Source: Paraburkholderia unamae (GTDB lineage: Bacteria; Pseudomonadota; Gammaproteobacteria; Burkholderiales; Burkholderiaceae). From it: a DNA stretch of 64,000 nt. The notes under the pieces are model-generated. The model saw nothing but the letters and a program-made list of their open reading frames with translations, had not been told where the DNA came from and searched no databases. The stretch is from the NCBI RefSeq assembly GCF_003268775.1, contig NZ_QLSU01000003.1:226151-290150 (forward strand), read 5' to 3'. This document shows positions 1 through 10,022 of this stretch, piece by piece. The translations under genes and the position numbers were made by a program. Position 1 is the stretch's first letter, and every line of letters starts with the position of its first letter.

Positions 1-1
1 G

Positions 2-322
2 CATCTGGACGAGGACTTGAGCGTGGACGTGCTGGCGTCCGTCGCCAGAATGAGCAAGCGTAATTTCGCGCGCATCTTCGTGCGCGACACCAACGTGACG
101 CCCGCTGAATTCGTCGAGAGCGCACGCATCGACGCGGCGCGCGTGATGCTCGAAAACAGCGCGCTGCCGCTCAAGACCGTGGCGTTCCGCTGCGGCATGC
201 GGGACGCCGACCATCTGCGCGTGGCCTTCCGGCGCAAGCTAGGCACCACGCCGCAACAATACCGGAGCCACTTCGGCGCAATCACCGCGAAAACCGGCCG
301 CAACGCGAAAGCCGATTCGTAA
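2..322 (+). CDS. C-terminal part of an AraC-family (GlxA-type) transcriptional regulator, cut by window start
   Basis: The open frame runs in from the left edge, so only the last 106 residues are visible. They form a complete AraC DNA-binding domain with two helix-turn-helix units: the first around VDVLASVARMSKRNFARIF, the second around PLKTVAFRCGMRDADHLRVAF, followed by the typical ending TTPQQYRSHF. In GlxA-type regulators this domain follows a DJ-1/PfpI-like domain, which would lie left of the window; that part is inference. The stop is 8 bases from the stop of the convergent cytochrome gene. The TTG at 17 is an internal codon and not a credible start. Confidence 0.85.
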   Translation, partial: HLDEDLSVDVLASVARMSKRNFARIFVRDTNVTPAEFVESARIDAARVMLENSALPLKTVAFRCGMRDADHLRVAFRRKLGTTPQQYRSHFGAITAKTGRNAKADS

Positions 323-330
323 CCGCGCCT

Positions 331-906
331 TCAATGCGCGCCAGCCGCCGCTGCGCCGTGTGAAACGTTGCCAACGCCGGGCGCGCTCACCAGCCGGTCA
401 TAGTCGGTTTTCGACAGGCCTCGCTTCGCGTAAAGAAACGCGGCGACCTGCCAGAGCGTCTGATCCGACTGCGTCTTGCCGAACGACGGCATTGCGGTCA
501 TGTTCACGCCGTGCTTGATGACCCAGAACATCAGCGCGGGGTTGTTGCGGCGGCTCGCCGCCAGCAGCGCGGGCGCGGCGGGTTGAATGCCTGCGCCCAC
601 CGCGCTCAGCGGCCGGTCCGGCGCGCCGTGGCAAAGCGCGCAATTCGCGTCATACGTGTGGGCGCCCGCGCGAATGTTGTCGAGCGACATCAGGTCGGCG
701 GGCGGCGCGTCGTGGCCGCCGTAGTGATGCAGCGAGGCTTCGTAGGTCGAATGCAGCATCTTCGCGACGAGCGGATTGTCTTTCGCGCTTGCGGAAACGT
801 CGTAAAGCCCGGCATGCAGCCAGGCGAACGCGGCGCCTGCGGGCAACACGAGCAACGCCGCCGCCGTTCCGATAACGGTGGCGAGACGCGAATGAGTGGA
901 GGGCAT
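331..906 (-). CDS. Small c-type cytochrome
   Basis: A 191-residue exported haem protein. Residues 1-30 form a signal peptide or anchor (hydrophobic stretch TAAALLVLPAGAAFAWL). A single CxxCH haem site (CALCH) lies near residue 93, and the distal Met is probably in NMTAMPSFG near residue 142, the usual plan of a class I cytochrome c. It should carry electrons in the periplasm; the partner is not visible. The ATG at 906 was chosen because it gives the signal peptide and follows GAGGAAC; the frame stays open far upstream but that part is not this gene. It lies downstream of the GlxA-type regulator on the same strand, with a gap of about 100 bases. Confidence 0.85.
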   Translation of the reverse strand: MPSTHSRLATVIGTAAALLVLPAGAAFAWLHAGLYDVSASAKDNPLVAKMLHSTYEASLHHYGGHDAPPADLMSLDNIRAGAHTYDANCALCHGAPDRPLSAVGAGIQPAAPALLAASRRNNPALMFWVIKHGVNMTAMPSFGKTQSDQTLWQVAAFLYAKRGLSKTDYDRLVSAPGVGNVSHGAAAAGAH

Positions 907-1010
907 GATGTTCCTCGCAGGAGTTCGGAGCCCTCTTATTCTTGATCGTCGTTGCTTGCCGGAAAGTGTCGCGCAGATTACGAGTTTGATAACTGCCGTG
1001 GTCGCGCCAG

Positions 1011-1964
1011 CTAGCCCGCCGCGCGCGCGTCGCGGCGCACCGCCTGCGGCGGCACGCCGAAGCCGCGCACGAACGCCTCGCGCATGTGCCGCCGGTCCCG
1101 AAACCCGGTTTCGCGCGCCACTACGTCGAGCGGATGCGTGCTTTGTTCGATCATGAGCCGCGCCGCCTCGAGGCGCAGGCCCTCCACGGCGCGCGCGGGC
1201 GACTGCCCCGTCTCGGCCGTGAACACGCGGCTGAACTGGCGCGGGCTCAGGTGCACGGCCTCGGCAAGCTGCTCCACGGTGAGCGCGCGATTGAGGTTGC
1301 GGCGCGCGTAGTCGAGCGCGGTCTGGATGCGGTCGGACTTCGGCGCGAGCGCGAGCATTTCGGAATGTTGCGACTGGCCGCCCGAGCGGCGCTGGTACAT
1401 GACGAGCTTGTGCGCCACGGAGCGCGCCACCTCCGCGCCCAGATCGCGCTCGACCATGGCGAGCGCGAGATCGAGACCCGCCGTCATGCCCGCCGACGTC
1501 CAGATCGGCCCGTCGACGATATAGATGCGGTCGTCCTCCACCTGCACGCCGGGAAAGCGCTGCTGTAACTCGCGCGCGTAGAACCAGTGCGTGGTCGCGC
1601 GGCGGCCGTCGAGCAGCCCCGCCTCGGCCAGCACGAAGCCGCCCGTGCAGATGCCCGCCACGCGGCGCGCGCGGCCGCCCGCGCGGCGCAGGAACGCGAG
1701 CGTTTCCTTGGGCGCCCCCACGCTGAGCGGGTCGTTCACGCCCGCCACGATCCAGGTGTCCACGCGGCTGCGCGCGGGCGCAGGCGCGCGCCGCGTCCCC
1801 ACGCTCATGGCGAGCGACGAGCGCACGTCGCCACCCGCCACCGAATAGTTTTCGATCGCGTAGAACGGCGTGCCCGCCACGACGTTGGCATATTCGAAAA
1901 CGCTTTGCGTGGCGATGGCCATGACCTGAAAGCCGTCGCCCAGCAGGTAGCCGATGCGGTGCAT
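1011..1964 (-). CDS. GlxA-family transcriptional regulator (DJ-1/PfpI domain plus AraC HTH)
   Basis: A 317-residue regulator. Residues 1 to about 190 form a DJ-1/PfpI-like glutamine amidotransferase fold, including the nucleophile-elbow motif AGICTGGFVLAEAGLLDG. Residues about 215-312 form the AraC DNA-binding domain (ALTVEQLAEAVHLSPRQFSRVF and the second HTH at DVVARETGFRDRRHMREAF). The ATG follows a strong GGAGAAGG site. It is divergent from the short-chain dehydrogenase at 2108, and the 143-base gap probably holds both promoters. The natural guess is that it controls the two dehydrogenases; the effector is unknown. Confidence 0.9.
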   Translation of the reverse strand: MHRIGYLLGDGFQVMAIATQSVFEYANVVAGTPFYAIENYSVAGGDVRSSLAMSVGTRRAPAPARSRVDTWIVAGVNDPLSVGAPKETLAFLRRAGGRARRVAGICTGGFVLAEAGLLDGRRATTHWFYARELQQRFPGVQVEDDRIYIVDGPIWTSAGMTAGLDLALAMVERDLGAEVARSVAHKLVMYQRRSGGQSQHSEMLALAPKSDRIQTALDYARRNLNRALTVEQLAEAVHLSPRQFSRVFTAETGQSPARAVEGLRLEAARLMIEQSTHPLDVVARETGFRDRRHMREAFVRGFGVPPQAVRRDARAAG

Positions 1965-2107
1965 GTCCTTCTCCCGTCACTGCATGTCCTAAAACACGAC
2001 CCTATACGTCATTTGCGCCGCCGTCAATCGCGCCCAGAATGCACTCACGACAACGCCGCTCCGGCGTTCTTCAACCACCCGCCCCTTTTGTGGCAAGGAG
2101 TGCAGTC

Positions 2108-2911
2108 ATGACCCAGCAAACGCATCGCGGCACGGCGCTCATCACCGGCGCGTCATCCGGCATCGGCGCCGTGTACGCCGCGCAACTCGCCCGCCTCGGC
2201 TACGACCTCGTGCTCGTCGCGCGCAATCGCGAGCGGCTCGCGAAGCTCGCCGAGCGCATCACCAACGAAACGCAGCGCGACGTGGAAGTGCTCGCGGCCG
2301 ACCTCAACGCGCGCGGCGACCTCGCAGCCGTCGAAGCACGCCTGCGCGACGACGCGAGCCTCACGCTGCTCGTGAACAACGCGGGCATCGGCACGCATAC
2401 GCCGCTCGTCGAAAGCGACGTGGAGCACATGACGCGCATGATCGATCTGAACGTCACCGCGCTCACGCGGCTCACCTACGCGGCCGTGCCCGGTTTCGTC
2501 GCGCGCGGCCAGGGCGCCATCATCAATATCGCTTCCATCGTGAGCGTCGCGCCCGAGATCCTCAACGGCGTGTATGGCGGCACCAAGGCGTTCGTGCTCG
2601 CGTTCAGCCAGTCGCTGCAACACGAACTGGCCGCGAAGGGTATCCGCGTGCAGGCGGTGCTGCCCGGCGCGACCGCCACCGACTTCTGGGAAACGGGCGG
2701 TCTGCCGCTCGAACATCTCGACAGTGCGATTGTCATGTCCGCCGAGGACCTGGTGAGCGCCGCCCTCACCGGCTTCGAGCGTGGCGAAACCGTGACGATT
2801 CCTTCGCTGCACGACGTGGAGCAATGGAATGCGTTCGAAACCGCCCGCCGCGCGATGTCCACGCAGCTTTCCAGCAATACGCCCGCGCCGCGCTATCGCG
2901 TCGCACAGTAA
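2108..2911 (+). CDS. Short-chain dehydrogenase/reductase (SDR)
   Basis: A 267-residue classical SDR. The N-terminal nucleotide motif TGASSGIG, the NNAG motif (LLVNNAGIGT) and the catalytic Tyr-x-x-x-Lys (YGGTK, with Ser in NIASIVS) are all present, so an active NAD(P)-dependent oxidoreductase is likely. The substrate cannot be read from sequence. The ATG at 2108 is preceded by AAGGAG at 7 bases and starts just before the Rossmann motif; the open frame upstream is not needed. It is followed after 41 bases by a second SDR, so the two are probably co-transcribed, and it is divergent from a GlxA-type regulator. Confidence 0.9.
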   Translation: MTQQTHRGTALITGASSGIGAVYAAQLARLGYDLVLVARNRERLAKLAERITNETQRDVEVLAADLNARGDLAAVEARLRDDASLTLLVNNAGIGTHTPLVESDVEHMTRMIDLNVTALTRLTYAAVPGFVARGQGAIINIASIVSVAPEILNGVYGGTKAFVLAFSQSLQHELAAKGIRVQAVLPGATATDFWETGGLPLEHLDSAIVMSAEDLVSAALTGFERGETVTIPSLHDVEQWNAFETARRAMSTQLSSNTPAPRYRVAQ

Positions 2912-2952
2912 CTTCGCATGACTGATGTTTTCTAACTTCTGTAACACACATC

Positions 2953-3714
2953 ATGAAAATCACCGGCAATACGATCTTCATCACGGGCGGCACATCCGGC
3001 ATCGGCCTCGGGCTCGCGCAGGCGTTTCACCGGCGCGGCAATAAGGTGATCGTCGCGGGACGCCGCCGCGCGCTGCTCGACACCATCGCGCGCGAGCATC
3101 CCGGCATCGACACCGTCGTGCTCGACATCACCAACGCGGACGATATCCGGCGCGTCGCCAACGAGGTGATCGCACGGCATCCGTCGCTGAACGTGGTCAT
3201 CAACAACGCGGGCATCATGCCGTTCGACGATGCGAGCGGCCCGCTAGACGATGCAGCGGCCGTGCGTCTCGTGGAGACCAACCTGCTCGGCCCGGTGCGC
3301 GTGAGCGCCGCTTTCGTCGAGCATCTGAAAAGCCGGCGCGAAGCGACGATCATCAACAACAGCTCGGTGCTCGCGTTCGTGCCGCTCGCGCAAACGGCGC
3401 TCTATTCGGCGACCAAGGCCGCGATTCACTCGTACACGCTCTCGCAGCGCTTCATGCTGCGCAATACTAGCGTGCGCGTGCTGGAAATCGCGCCGCCCTG
3501 GGTGGACACCGACCTCGTGCACAAGAGCGGCGACCCGCGCGCCATGCCGCTCGACGCCTTCATCGCCGAAACCATGACCGCGCTCGAAACCGCGAGCACC
3601 GAAGTGCTCGTGGACGCGGCGCGGCCATTGCGCGACAACGCGGGTCCGAACGAGCATGCCTTCGTGGCGCAATTCAACCAGATGCTCGAAGCCGCGCCCA
3701 TTCCGGTGGCGTGA
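2953..3714 (+). CDS. SDR oxidoreductase of the DltE-like group
   Basis: A 253-residue SDR starting MKITGNTIFITGGTSGIG, with the glycine motif at residues 10-18, NNAG near residue 85 (VVINNAGIMPFDD) and a YSATK active site near residue 152. The opening and the NNAGIMPFDD segment recall the DltE/YciK-like SDRs found beside regulators in Burkholderia. It is probably the second gene of a two-gene unit with the SDR just upstream. Substrate unknown. Confidence 0.88.
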   Translation: MKITGNTIFITGGTSGIGLGLAQAFHRRGNKVIVAGRRRALLDTIAREHPGIDTVVLDITNADDIRRVANEVIARHPSLNVVINNAGIMPFDDASGPLDDAAAVRLVETNLLGPVRVSAAFVEHLKSRREATIINNSSVLAFVPLAQTALYSATKAAIHSYTLSQRFMLRNTSVRVLEIAPPWVDTDLVHKSGDPRAMPLDAFIAETMTALETASTEVLVDAARPLRDNAGPNEHAFVAQFNQMLEAAPIPVA

Positions 3715-3873
3715 GCGGACGCAATGCAGGGTTCCTCCTGGTGGGCGGCGTTCGTGTGACCGCTAACATGCAACGCGGGATAATCCACGGCTTCGTGCGC
3801 GGCGCTCATGCGCCCGCCCGCAGCCGTTCAAGAACAACCCGGCGCCCCGCGCCGCGCCCTACCGGAGACTGCC

Positions 3874-5163
3874 ATGCGTTCCCATCGAGTTACGTCCCAC
3901 ACTTTGCGCTGTACGCCGCGCGCCCTGTTGACGGCAAGCGCGGCCGCCGCGCTCGCCGTGGCCGCCACGGCGGCCCCCGCCGCGCAGGTCGAGGTGCTCC
4001 ACTACTGGACCTCGGGCGGCGAAGCGAAGTCGGCGCAGGTGCTCAAGCAGATGCTGGAGAAAAAGGGCGATACGTGGGTCGATTTCGCGGTAGCGGGCGG
4101 CGGCGGCGGCAATGCCATGACGGCGCTGAAAACGCGCGTGGTGGCGGGCAACCCGCCCGCGGCCGCGCAGATCAAGGGCCCGGCGATTCAGCAATGGGGC
4201 GACGAAGGCGTGCTGCTGCCGATCGACGACGTCGCGAAGCAGGACAACTGGGATCACGTGCTGCCGCCCGAAATCGCGACGATCATGAAGTACAAAGGCG
4301 CGTTCGTGGGCGCACCGGTGAACGTGCACCGCGTGAACTGGCTGTGGATCAATGCGGACGCGCTCAAGAAGGTCAACGCGCAGCCACCCGCCACGTGGGA
4401 CGACTTCTTCAAGGTCGCCGACGCGCTGAAGAAAGCCGGCATCACGCCGGTGGCGATCGGCGGCCAGCCGTGGCAGGAGGCCGAAACGTTCGAGACCGTC
4501 GCGCTCGGCGTGGGCGGCCCCGACTTCTACAAGAAGGCCTTCGTGCAACTCGACCCGGCCACGCTCAAGGGCCCGACGATGGTGAAGGCGCTCGAAACCT
4601 TCCGCCGCATCAAGCCCTATACCGACGACGCCCAGACCGGCCGCGACTGGAACCTCGCCACGGCGATGGTCATCAACGGCAAAGCCGCGATGCAATTCAT
4701 GGGCGACTGGGCCAAGGGCGAGTTCACGGTGGCGGGCAAAGCGCCGGGCAAGGACTATCTGTGCGTGGCGGCGCCGGGCTCGGGCAAGGCGTACACGTTC
4801 AACGTGGACAGCTTTGTGTTCTTCAAGGTGAAGACGCCGGGCGTGGAGAAGGGGCAAAAAGACATGGCGAGCCTCCTGATGAGCCCGCAGTTCCAGGAGA
4901 CCTTCAACCTCAACAAGGGCTCCATCCCCGTGCGCCAGGACCTCGATCTCTCGAAGTTCGACGCCTGCGCGAAGAAGTCGTCGGCTGACTTCAAGGCGGC
5001 GGGCGCGGAGGGCGCGCTCGTGCCTTCATGGGCGCATGACATGCTCGTCACGCCCGCCGTGGAAGGCGCGTTCTACGACGTGATCGGCAAGTTCTGGAGC
5101 GACCCTGCCATGTCGGCGCAGGAGGCCGCGAACAAGCTCGCCGCCGCGGCGAAAACCGACTGA
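3874..5163 (+). CDS. Sugar ABC transporter periplasmic binding protein, GtsA-like
   Basis: A 429-residue exported protein with a Tat- or Sec-type signal (residues 1-36, ending APAAQ). The mature part begins VEVLHYWTSGGEAKSAQ and keeps the family segments AGGGGGNAMTALKTRVVAGN, PVNVHRVNWLWIN and MQFMGDWAKGEF, matching glucose/mannose-binding proteins of the Pseudomonas GtsA group (COG1653). The start at 3874 follows CCGGAG and gives the signal peptide. No permease or ATPase gene accompanies it, which is unusual for this family: the next gene is a convergent chemoreceptor. It may serve a transporter encoded elsewhere or act as a chemotaxis ligand carrier (inference). Confidence 0.9.
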   Translation: MRSHRVTSHTLRCTPRALLTASAAAALAVAATAAPAAQVEVLHYWTSGGEAKSAQVLKQMLEKKGDTWVDFAVAGGGGGNAMTALKTRVVAGNPPAAAQIKGPAIQQWGDEGVLLPIDDVAKQDNWDHVLPPEIATIMKYKGAFVGAPVNVHRVNWLWINADALKKVNAQPPATWDDFFKVADALKKAGITPVAIGGQPWQEAETFETVALGVGGPDFYKKAFVQLDPATLKGPTMVKALETFRRIKPYTDDAQTGRDWNLATAMVINGKAAMQFMGDWAKGEFTVAGKAPGKDYLCVAAPGSGKAYTFNVDSFVFFKVKTPGVEKGQKDMASLLMSPQFQETFNLNKGSIPVRQDLDLSKFDACAKKSSADFKAAGAEGALVPSWAHDMLVTPAVEGAFYDVIGKFWSDPAMSAQEAANKLAAAAKTD

Positions 5164-5169
5164 GTGGAC

Positions 5170-5203
5170 TGAGGCGCGCGCGTGATCGGCTGCGCGCGCC
5201 TCA
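5170..5203. terminator. GC-rich hairpin between convergent genes
   Basis: An 11-bp perfect stem (5170-5180 with 5193-5203) around a 12-base loop, lying 6 bases after the binding-protein stop and 27 bases before the convergent chemoreceptor stop. There is no T-tract on either side, so it could help ending from both sides, but is not a classical intrinsic terminator. Confidence 0.5.
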
Positions 5204-5230
5204 CGGACTGCCTCACGTACTTCAAGTAGT

Positions 5231-6877
5231 TCAGGCGGCCGCCGGCATGGCGTGCGCAGACAGCATGCCCTCATTGCGCGCCGCTTCCACACTCTGCTGC
5301 GCCACCGCTTGAGCCGCCAGCGCTTCGCTCACGCGGAACGTCGCGACGGCCTCGGCCATCTGGCTCGCCTGCTGCTCCAGCGACTCGGCCGCCGCCGCCG
5401 CCTCTTCCACGAGCGCCGCGTTCTGCTGCGTCACCTGATCCATCTGACTCACGGCGGTCTCGACCTGCTCGATGCCCGCGCTCTGCTCCTCGGTTGCCGA
5501 GGCGATCTCCTTCATGAGCGCCGACACCTTGTCCACGGAGGAAACGATCTCGGCCATCGTCGCGCCCGCATCGCCCACGAGCGCGCGGCCGTTGCGCACG
5601 TCGTGCACCGAGGCGTCGATGAGCGACTTGATCTCGCGTGCGGCCGCCGCGCTGCGTTGCGCGAGCATGCGCACCTCGCCCGCCACCACGGCGAAGCCGC
5701 GCCCCTGCTCGCCCGCGCGCGCGGCCTCGACCGAGGCGTTGAGCGCGAGAATGTTGGTCTGAAACGCGATGCCGTCGATGATGCCCGTGATGTCCGCGAT
5801 CTTGCCCGAGCTGCGGCTGATCACCTCCATCGTTTCGATCACCTGCTCCACCACGCGGCCGCCGCGCTGGGCGACTTCGGCCGCGCCCGTCGCGAGCGCG
5901 CTTGCGTCGTTGGCGTGCTGCGCGTTCTGGCGCACGCTCGACGTGAGCTGCTCCATGCTCGACGCCGTCTGCTCAAGCGACGCCGACTGCTGCTCGGTGC
6001 GGCTCGACAGATCGAGATTGCCGGCCGCGATTTCTCGCGCACCCGTGTTGATCGCGTCGCAACTCGTGCGCACGCTGTGCACCGTGTGGCTCAGGCCGCC
6101 CTGCATGCGCCGCATCGCGCCGAGCAACTGGCCAATTTCGTTGCGCCCGCCACCTTCTATCGGTACCGAGAGGTCATTCGCCGCGATCTGGTTCAGCACG
6201 TTCACGGCCTGGGCAAGCGGCGCGCTCACGAGGCGGCGCAGCGCCAGATGCGTGGCGACGACGAGCGCCAGCGCGCCGAACAGCCCCACGGCCACCATCG
6301 CCATCACCCAGTCGTGCTCGCGTGCGCCCTGGTCGAGCGCGGCGCGCGTGGCCGCGTCGGCATTGGCGCGCAACGTAGACACGGCCGCCGAGAAGCGCGT
6401 GTTCGCCTGCGTCACGTCGCCGGCCGCGAGTGCGGCGTAGGCCGCCGTGTCGCCGCCCTGGAGCGCCGCGGCCGAGCGTTGCAGCGAGTCCGTGAGCGCG
6501 GCCCACGCGCCGAGCAACGCGTCGCGTTGCACGGCCGCCTGCGCATCGAACGGCGCGCTCTCGCGCAGCGCGGCGCCGTGCTTCGCGCCCTGCTCGAAGA
6601 GATCGTGCGCGTCCTGCTGCGCCGCCTCGCGCGCGCTCGCATCGCTGTTTTCCTTCGCGGCCTGATAGCCGCGCGCGAGCGCCGCTTGCGCGAGCGCCGC
6701 GTCTTCGCGCAACGCGAGCGCGAGCGCGTCCTGGCGCGCGACTTCATGAATGAAGCGCGCGGAGTCGTCGGCGCGGCCGATCATCAGCACGCCCACGGCG
6801 GCGCCCACCACCAGCATCGCCGCGAACGTGCACAGCACGAGCAGCAGCCCTTTTCGAATCGTCAGATTGCTCATCAT
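5231..6877 (-). CDS. Methyl-accepting chemotaxis protein
   Basis: A 548-residue transmembrane chemoreceptor. Membrane helices are at about residues 10-33 and 190-212, with a helical periplasmic sensor between them, then a HAMP domain ([20 protein letters not shown]) and a long signalling coiled coil with the highly conserved tip [18 protein letters not shown]. There is no C-terminal CheR/CheB-binding pentapeptide. The start at 6877 gives [10 protein letters not shown] right before the first helix; an upstream in-frame extension lacks sense. It is the last gene of a leftward unit with the 99-residue protein 22 bases upstream and the GGDEF-EAL gene before that. Ligand unknown. Confidence 0.92.
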   Translation of the reverse strand: MMSNLTIRKGLLLVLCTFAAMLVVGAAVGVLMIGRADDSARFIHEVARQDALALALREDAALAQAALARGYQAAKENSDASAREAAQQDAHDLFEQGAKHGAALRESAPFDAQAAVQRDALLGAWAALTDSLQRSAAALQGGDTAAYAALAAGDVTQANTRFSAAVSTLRANADAATRAALDQGAREHDWVMAMVAVGLFGALALVVATHLALRRLVSAPLAQAVNVLNQIAANDLSVPIEGGGRNEIGQLLGAMRRMQGGLSHTVHSVRTSCDAINTGAREIAAGNLDLSSRTEQQSASLEQTASSMEQLTSSVRQNAQHANDASALATGAAEVAQRGGRVVEQVIETMEVISRSSGKIADITGIIDGIAFQTNILALNASVEAARAGEQGRGFAVVAGEVRMLAQRSAAAAREIKSLIDASVHDVRNGRALVGDAGATMAEIVSSVDKVSALMKEIASATEEQSAGIEQVETAVSQMDQVTQQNAALVEEAAAAAESLEQQASQMAEAVATFRVSEALAAQAVAQQSVEAARNEGMLSAHAMPAAA

Positions 6878-6899
6878 CGCGTGTTCGCGCCTCGGCGCC

Positions 6900-7199
6900 T
6901 CAGTGTGATCCGGCGGGCTCGCCGCCAAGCCTCGCCAGCAGCACGTTCGCCTGTTCGATCAGCGTGGTGCGGTACTCGCCGGGCAGCCGCACATCGTCGG
7001 CCACGGCCATCGCCTCGCCCAGTTGCGCGCGAAACGCCTGGATCGTGCGCTCGATCTGCGGCGTGGACAGTTGCGGCAGCACCGCTTCGACGAACTTCGT
7101 CATCACGACCACGCTCGCGCCGAAGCGCGAGATGGCCTTGCCATGGGCGCTCACTAGCGCGGTCATCGAATGCAGCAGCATCTCGTCGTTGGTCGTCAC
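6900..7199 (-). CDS. Conserved-looking small protein of unknown function in a signalling operon
   Basis: A 99-residue, largely helical soluble protein without signal peptide or membrane helix. I do not recognise the family. The GTG start is supported by a GGAG site 8 bases upstream. It sits 47 bases after the GGDEF-EAL stop and 22 bases before the chemoreceptor start, so co-transcription with both is very likely. Position suggests a helper in chemoreceptor or c-di-GMP signalling, but that is only context. Codon use resembles its neighbours. Confidence 0.75.
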   Translation of the reverse strand: MTTNDEMLLHSMTALVSAHGKAISRFGASVVVMTKFVEAVLPQLSTPQIERTIQAFRAQLGEAMAVADDVRLPGEYRTTLIEQANVLLARLGGEPAGSH

Positions 7200-7246
7200 G
7201 GGATTCTCCAGATACTTCGGCTAAAGGGGAAAAGTCAGGACGGCCT

Positions 7247-9793
7247 TCAGCCGGCCTCGCACAGATCGAACGCACGCGGCATCAACTCGGCCGGCGCGGG
7301 ACGCGCGAGCAGGAAGCCTTGCGCGCGGTCGCAGCCGATCTCGCGCAGGAACGCCAGTTGCCGTGGCGTCTCGACACCCTCGGCCACGACGGTCACGCCG
7401 AGCGAGCGCGCCATCGCCACGATCGCGCGCACGATCGAGCGGTCGCGCGCCGCGCTTCGCTCGACGCTCGGCTGCGGCATGCCCGCCTGCGGCGCGGCCA
7501 TCTCCGCGAGGAACGAGCGGTCCACCTTGAGCGTGTCGACCGGCAGGGACTGCAAATACTTGAACGACGAATAGCCGGTGCCGAAGTCGTCGATCGCGAG
7601 GCTGATGCCGCGCGTCGCCAGTTCGTGCAGCAGCGCTTCGATGCCGCCGCGACCGGTCATCATCGCCATGCTCTCCACGAGTTCGAGTTGCAAACGCGTG
7701 GCCGGCAGGCCCGTTTCGCTGAGGATGGTCGTGAGTTGATGCAGGAAGCCGTCGTGCAGGCACTGCCGCGCGGAAAGATTCACGCTCATGCGGCCGAAGT
7801 CGAAACCCTCGTCCAGCCACTCGCGCGCCTGGCGGCAGGCCTCGCGCAGCACCCACGCGCCCATCGGCACGATCAGTGAGGATTCCTCGGCAATCGGAAT
7901 GAACTGGTCGGGCGGCACGAGGCCGCGGCGCGGATGCTGCCAGCGCACCAGCGCCTCGATATTGACGAGCGCCCCGCTCGACACGTCGAACTCGGGCTGG
8001 TAATGCAGCACGAGCTCGTCCGCTTCCAGCGCATGATGCAACTCGCTTTCGAGCACGATGCGCTCCATCGCCGATGACGTCATCGGCGCGGCGAAGAAGC
8101 GGAAATTGTTCTTGCCCGCGTCCTTGGCTTCGTACATCGCGCGGTCGGCCTGCATGAGCAACTGGCGCGGGTCGCGCGCGTCGTCCGGATACATGCTGAT
8201 GCCGATGCTTGGCGTAACGAACAGCAACTGCTCGCCGATATGCATCGCCGCGCCCACGCGCACGAGCAACCCTTGCGCGATCTGGCCGACGTGGCGAATG
8301 TCCTCGATATCCTCGATGAGCAGCGTGAACTCGTCGCCGCCCAGACGCGCGACCGTATCGGTTTCGCGCACCGCCTCGCGCAAGCGCGTGGCGATCACGG
8401 TGAGCGCTTCGTCACCCACGCCGTGGCCCATCGTGTCGTTGATGAGCTTGAAGCGGTCGAGGTCGAGGAACATCACCGCCACGCGCTTGCCCGAGCGGCG
8501 CGCACGCGCGAGCGAGAGCGAGAGCCGTTCGGTGAAGAGCGTGCGGTTGGGCAGACCCGTCAAGGCGTCGTGGGTCGCGAGATAGCTCAGGCGCTCCTCG
8601 GTCTCGCGGCGCTGCGTGATGTCGGCGAAGATCGCCGCATAGTGCGTGCAGCGCCCGCCCGGGTCGCAGATGCTGGAAATCGTCAGGAATTCCAGGTAAA
8701 GCGTGCCGTCCTTGCGGCGATTCCAGATTTCGCCCTTCCAGTGGCCGTTTTGCTGGAGGCTGCGCCACAGCGCGCCATAGAAGCCGGGGCCCTGGCGGCC
8801 CGAACTGAGCAGGCGCGCGTTGCGCCCGACCGCCTCTTGCTGCGTATAGCCGGTCAAACGCGTGAAGGCGGGATTCACGCGCTCGATGGTGCCGTCGAGG
8901 TCGGTGATCATCACGCCGTCGAGCGTCGACTCCACCACCTGATCGGCAAGACGCAGATTCGCGCGCGAGGCAAGCAGCGCGTCGTCGCGCTCGCGCAGCG
9001 CGACCTGCAACTCGCGCACGAATTCGTCTTCGATGTCGTGCAGGATATGCGAGAGGTCGAGCAGGCCCGCAAGACGCCCGTCTTCGCCGATCACGCCCAC
9101 ATGGCGCATGCGGTGCTCGACGAGATACTGACGCGCGGCATAGAGGCTTTGCGAATGCGCGAGCGAGCGCAGCGGCCGGCTCGCGCGTGCGCCCACCGCG
9201 CCGTCGAGCGCGCCCGCGGCGGCGAAGCGCACCACGTCGCGCTCGGTCACGATGCCGTAGTCGCCTTCCGGATAGCTCACGACGAGCGCGCTCAACCGGC
9301 GCGCGCGCATGCGTTGCATGGCGTCGTGCATCGGCGTGCGTGCATCGACCACGAGCGGCATCGCCGCGTTCACGGAACCGACCGTCTTGAGCCGCAGGAA
9401 GCACTCGAGCCCCTGGTTCATCACGAGGTCGGTTTGCGTGACGATGCCGAGCGAGCGGCCCGCCGCATCCACGACGAGGCAATGACGGATGCCCTCGCGC
9501 TTGAAGCGCAGCGCGGCGTCGCGCAGACGCGTGCTGGCCGGCAGCGCACGCACGGGATGGCTCATCGCGAGACGGATGGGCCGCGCGAGCGCGGCGGCGT
9601 CGTCGCCCAGCGCGAGCGCGTCGTGCTCGGTCCAGATGCCGATCGGCCGGCCCATTTCAGTAATCACTATGGCGCTGTAGCGCCGCTCGGCCATCATGCG
9701 TGCCGCTTCGCGAATTGGCACGTCGGGTCCGCACGCGAGCGGCGGTCCCGAAAGAAGCTGACCGATTTCCAGGTCTAGCGTGTGGTGTTGCAT
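7247..9793 (-). CDS. CBS-PAS-GGDEF-EAL c-di-GMP signalling protein
   Basis: An 848-residue cytoplasmic protein. Two CBS-pair regions occupy about residues 8-255, a PAS domain about 285-400, a GGDEF domain about 405-570 and an EAL domain about 580-840. The diguanylate cyclase motif GGDEF (485-489) is intact with an RETD inhibitory site five residues before it. The phosphodiesterase residues are also intact: EAL at 613-615, [28 protein letters not shown] and AEGVET. Both activities are therefore possible. CBS pairs usually bind adenine nucleotides, so energy state may tune the output (inference). It heads a leftward operon with a small protein and a chemoreceptor. Confidence 0.93.
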   Translation of the reverse strand: MQHHTLDLEIGQLLSGPPLACGPDVPIREAARMMAERRYSAIVITEMGRPIGIWTEHDALALGDDAAALARPIRLAMSHPVRALPASTRLRDAALRFKREGIRHCLVVDAAGRSLGIVTQTDLVMNQGLECFLRLKTVGSVNAAMPLVVDARTPMHDAMQRMRARRLSALVVSYPEGDYGIVTERDVVRFAAAGALDGAVGARASRPLRSLAHSQSLYAARQYLVEHRMRHVGVIGEDGRLAGLLDLSHILHDIEDEFVRELQVALRERDDALLASRANLRLADQVVESTLDGVMITDLDGTIERVNPAFTRLTGYTQQEAVGRNARLLSSGRQGPGFYGALWRSLQQNGHWKGEIWNRRKDGTLYLEFLTISSICDPGGRCTHYAAIFADITQRRETEERLSYLATHDALTGLPNRTLFTERLSLSLARARRSGKRVAVMFLDLDRFKLINDTMGHGVGDEALTVIATRLREAVRETDTVARLGGDEFTLLIEDIEDIRHVGQIAQGLLVRVGAAMHIGEQLLFVTPSIGISMYPDDARDPRQLLMQADRAMYEAKDAGKNNFRFFAAPMTSSAMERIVLESELHHALEADELVLHYQPEFDVSSGALVNIEALVRWQHPRRGLVPPDQFIPIAEESSLIVPMGAWVLREACRQAREWLDEGFDFGRMSVNLSARQCLHDGFLHQLTTILSETGLPATRLQLELVESMAMMTGRGGIEALLHELATRGISLAIDDFGTGYSSFKYLQSLPVDTLKVDRSFLAEMAAPQAGMPQPSVERSAARDRSIVRAIVAMARSLGVTVVAEGVETPRQLAFLREIGCDRAQGFLLARPAPAELMPRAFDLCEAG

Positions 9794-9993
9794 GTTGCGC
9801 CCCGAACCGCACTGCTTGTCTTTATGAGATAGGCAGACGCTAACAGCCGGTGCAGGGCAATCACATGATTTAAATCAAGTTACTTGTAGGACATGGTTGT
9901 GCAAACGTTTGCAACACGGATAGCACGATCGGTCAAAAATGCACTACGCATGAAACGTCGCGTGGAACCGACAAAACTTTGTGCGCATAAAAC

Positions 9994-10022
9994 TTGACAA
10001 AGATTTTGTCGAAATCTAGTTT
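9994..10022 (+). promoter_or_regulatory. Likely promoter of the XRE-cupin gene
   Basis: A perfect -35 box TTGACA (9994-9999) is followed after 17 bases by a weak -10 candidate TAGTTT (10017-10022). The -35 is inside a small inverted repeat, GACAAA-GAT-TTTGTC (9996-10010). The -10 runs into the operator-like repeat at 10018-10054, the arrangement expected for autorepression. Confidence 0.5.

Noticed and set aside
331..1980. 549-codon frame covering cytochrome c and the GlxA-type gene
   Set aside because: Only its last 191 codons are the cytochrome; the rest is out of frame with the GlxA-type gene and is low-complexity.
5252..7879. Very long open frame opposite the chemoreceptor and GGDEF-EAL genes
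   Set aside because: It is the Arg/His/Ala-rich antisense shadow of real genes in GC-rich DNA, with no recognisable domain.
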